Source: Nitrospirota bacterium | GTDB lineage: Bacteria; Nitrospirota; Leptospirillia; Leptospirillales; Leptospirillaceae | Length of the DNA: 64,000 nucleotides | Assembly: GCA_023481175.1 (NCBI GenBank) | Contig: JAMCWM010000015.1 | Span: forward strand, 48,801 to 112,800 | Direction: 5' to 3' | Part shown: in pieces, positions 62,852 through 64,000 of the stretch | Layout: the number at the start of each line of letters is the position of its first letter | How positions within the stretch are numbered: position 1 is the stretch's first letter | Made by a program: the position numbers and the translations under genes | The notes under the pieces: model-generated | The model's input: the letters and a program-made list of their open reading frames with translations, nothing else | Told to the model about the DNA's origin: nothing | The model's database searches: none

Positions 62852-63917
62852 GCCAGTTTACAATATAGAGAAATCCTACGACGACAATTATCGCGATGGA
62901 CCGGTCTTCCACGGGCGCATTCCTGCCTCCATGCCGTCGACTCGCCCGGTCTCCTTCCTGGGAATAACGGCAAACAGCCGCCTCGGCATTCCCGCGGGAC
63001 CTTTGCTGAATTCCGACTGGATCGGATTTTATGCCACCATGGGATTCGACCTCCTTGTTTATAAAACGGTCAGAACGCACGCCCATCCCTCCTACCCGCC
63101 CCCCAATTGCCTCTATGTCTCGGTGAGCGGAGACCTGACTCCGACATCCCTCTCCACCCCGCTGATCGGGACGCCGCGCATGGAGCCCGCATCGATGCGC
63201 GACATCACGATCACCAATTCCTTCGGAATGCCAAGCCAGGCTCCGGCTGTCTGGCAGGAGGACGTCTCCCGGGCCAGAAAAAAAATCGGGCCGGGGCAAG
63301 TCCTGATCGTCAGCGTCGTCGGAACCGAAAGGGAGGGGGAATCCATCGCGGAGAATTTTGCCAGGGCCGCAAAAATGGCCAAGGAGTCCGGAGCCCAGGC
63401 CGTAGAGGTCAATTTTTCCTGTCCCAACGTGAAGGGGACAGAAGGACAGATTTTTCAGGATCCCGAAACCGCCGGGACAGTGGCAAAAACGGTGCGGCGG
63501 GAGCTTGGTCCGGACTATCCTCTGATCGTCAAGGTGGGCTACATCGGAAGCGATGCCGAGGCGGACCGGCTTCTTCGGGAGATCGGGCCCCATATCAATG
63601 CGATCGCGGCGATCAATACCCTTTCGGCAACCGTGATCAATCCGGAAGGGCGTCCCGCTCTCCCAGGACCCGGGCGCGAACGCTCCGGAGTCTGTGGAAA
63701 CGCCATCCGAAAGGCGGCCCTGGAAGTCGTCTCCAGACTTTCCGGGAGAATTTCTTCCATGAAAATTCCCCTTTCGGTCATTGGCGTGGGAGGTCTGATG
63801 ACGGTCGAGGACTACGACCTCTTTTTAGCATCGGGAGCCGACTTTGCCATGACGGCAACGGGGGCGATGTGGGATCCCTATCTGGCCTTCCACCAGAAAC
63901 AGCAGAATCTTAGATAG
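62838..63917 (+). CDS. Dihydroorotate-dehydrogenase-like flavoprotein
   Basis: This 359-residue protein has the FMN-binding TIM barrel of dihydroorotate dehydrogenases and dihydropyrimidine dehydrogenases. Visible are GITANSRLGIPAGPLLNSDW, LLVYKTVRT, ITNSFGMPS, the flavin motif VEVNFSCPNVKGTEG and VIGVGGLMTVEDYDLF with AMTATGAMWDP at the end. The position of the catalytic Cys matches class 1-type enzymes (SCPN). It may act in pyrimidine synthesis or in another uracil-type reduction. The start is TTG after AAAGGAG, inside the end of thrB. Bases after 63917 to the window end show no gene. Confidence 0.85.
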   Translation: MLIPEPVYNIEKSYDDNYRDGPVFHGRIPASMPSTRPVSFLGITANSRLGIPAGPLLNSDWIGFYATMGFDLLVYKTVRTHAHPSYPPPNCLYVSVSGDLTPTSLSTPLIGTPRMEPASMRDITITNSFGMPSQAPAVWQEDVSRARKKIGPGQVLIVSVVGTEREGESIAENFARAAKMAKESGAQAVEVNFSCPNVKGTEGQIFQDPETAGTVAKTVRRELGPDYPLIVKVGYIGSDAEADRLLREIGPHINAIAAINTLSATVINPEGRPALPGPGRERSGVCGNAIRKAALEVVSRLSGRISSMKIPLSVIGVGGLMTVEDYDLFLASGADFAMTATGAMWDPYLAFHQKQQNLR

Positions 63918-64000
63918 GAAGTCCTGGACGGCTGAAAGTCAATCCTGGTGTGTTGTCTTTTTGGAAGGATCAATACGGGGTCCCGGATGAGACACTCCTT

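Overview
The window looks like chromosomal DNA of a GC-rich Gram-negative bacterium. KDO synthesis genes, TolC-type efflux, outer-membrane lipoproteins and a signal-peptide beta-barrel candidate imply an outer membrane. The mix of CcoG/CcoS/CcoO-type respiratory genes, multiheme cytochrome c, iron handling (VIT-type transporter, Fe(II)-trafficking protein), a very histidine-rich exported protein and rich chemotaxis hardware would fit a metal-exposed chemolithotroph. An affiliation near Leptospirillum (Nitrospirota) is my inference from gene content; nothing in the window proves it. No rRNA, tRNA, insertion sequence, prophage or CRISPR array was recognised. Genes are tightly packed with many ATGA/GTGA overlaps and several GTG/TTG starts.

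Layout. 1-2.8 kb: end of uvrA, a cation diffusion facilitator and pdxA. 2.9-4.2 kb: two exported proteins, closed by a bidirectional terminator. 4.3-10 kb (minus strand): a self-contained efflux operon, tetR - tetraheme cytochrome c - membrane fusion protein - DHA2 pump - TolC-like channel - rnhA, with a TetR-type palindrome placed just downstream of a strong promoter. 10.2-19.6 kb (plus): a DUF692/MNIO-like enzyme with a lipoprotein, a CZB-type chemoreceptor with a CheZ-like phosphatase, a degenerate LexA-like protein, a SWIM-SNF2 ATPase and a proline-dehydrogenase-like barrel. 19.6-22.4 kb (minus): YggX-like and GGDEF-EAL genes. An AT-rich island and a 38-residue membrane protein follow.

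23-36 kb (plus): a GH15 glucoamylase broken by one base in a G9 tract, nth, lepA, lepB and a nearly complete KDO/lipid set (heptose kinase, kdsB, pyrG, kdsA, kdsD, kdsC, pgsA, plsY). 36-40.7 kb: an M23 peptidase and a GlrK-QseG-GlrR-like signalling operon. 40.7-43.8 kb (minus): antiporter - lipoprotein - TSUP permease. 43.9-46.2 kb (plus): PAP2 phosphatase, rlmN and small proteins. 46.2-50 kb (minus): a chemotaxis block of PAS-MCP, an ODP-type diiron oxygen sensor, a signalling-only MCP and CheV. 50-52 kb: a LigB-like and an Rsm22-like gene. Then hisS.

53.5-60.9 kb (minus) is the most unusual part. Two transcription units, each with a recognisable promoter, encode a CcoO-type cytochrome c, a second monoheme cytochrome, CcoS, CcoG, a chain of very small membrane proteins, a membrane-anchored SUMF1-fold protein lacking the formylglycine cysteines, and two paralogous ~200-residue proteins resembling only the first third of a heme-copper oxidase subunit I. 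No full CcoN is present. I infer a respiratory membrane complex built around these split subunits. The window ends with a VIT-family transporter, thrB and a dihydroorotate-dehydrogenase-like gene.
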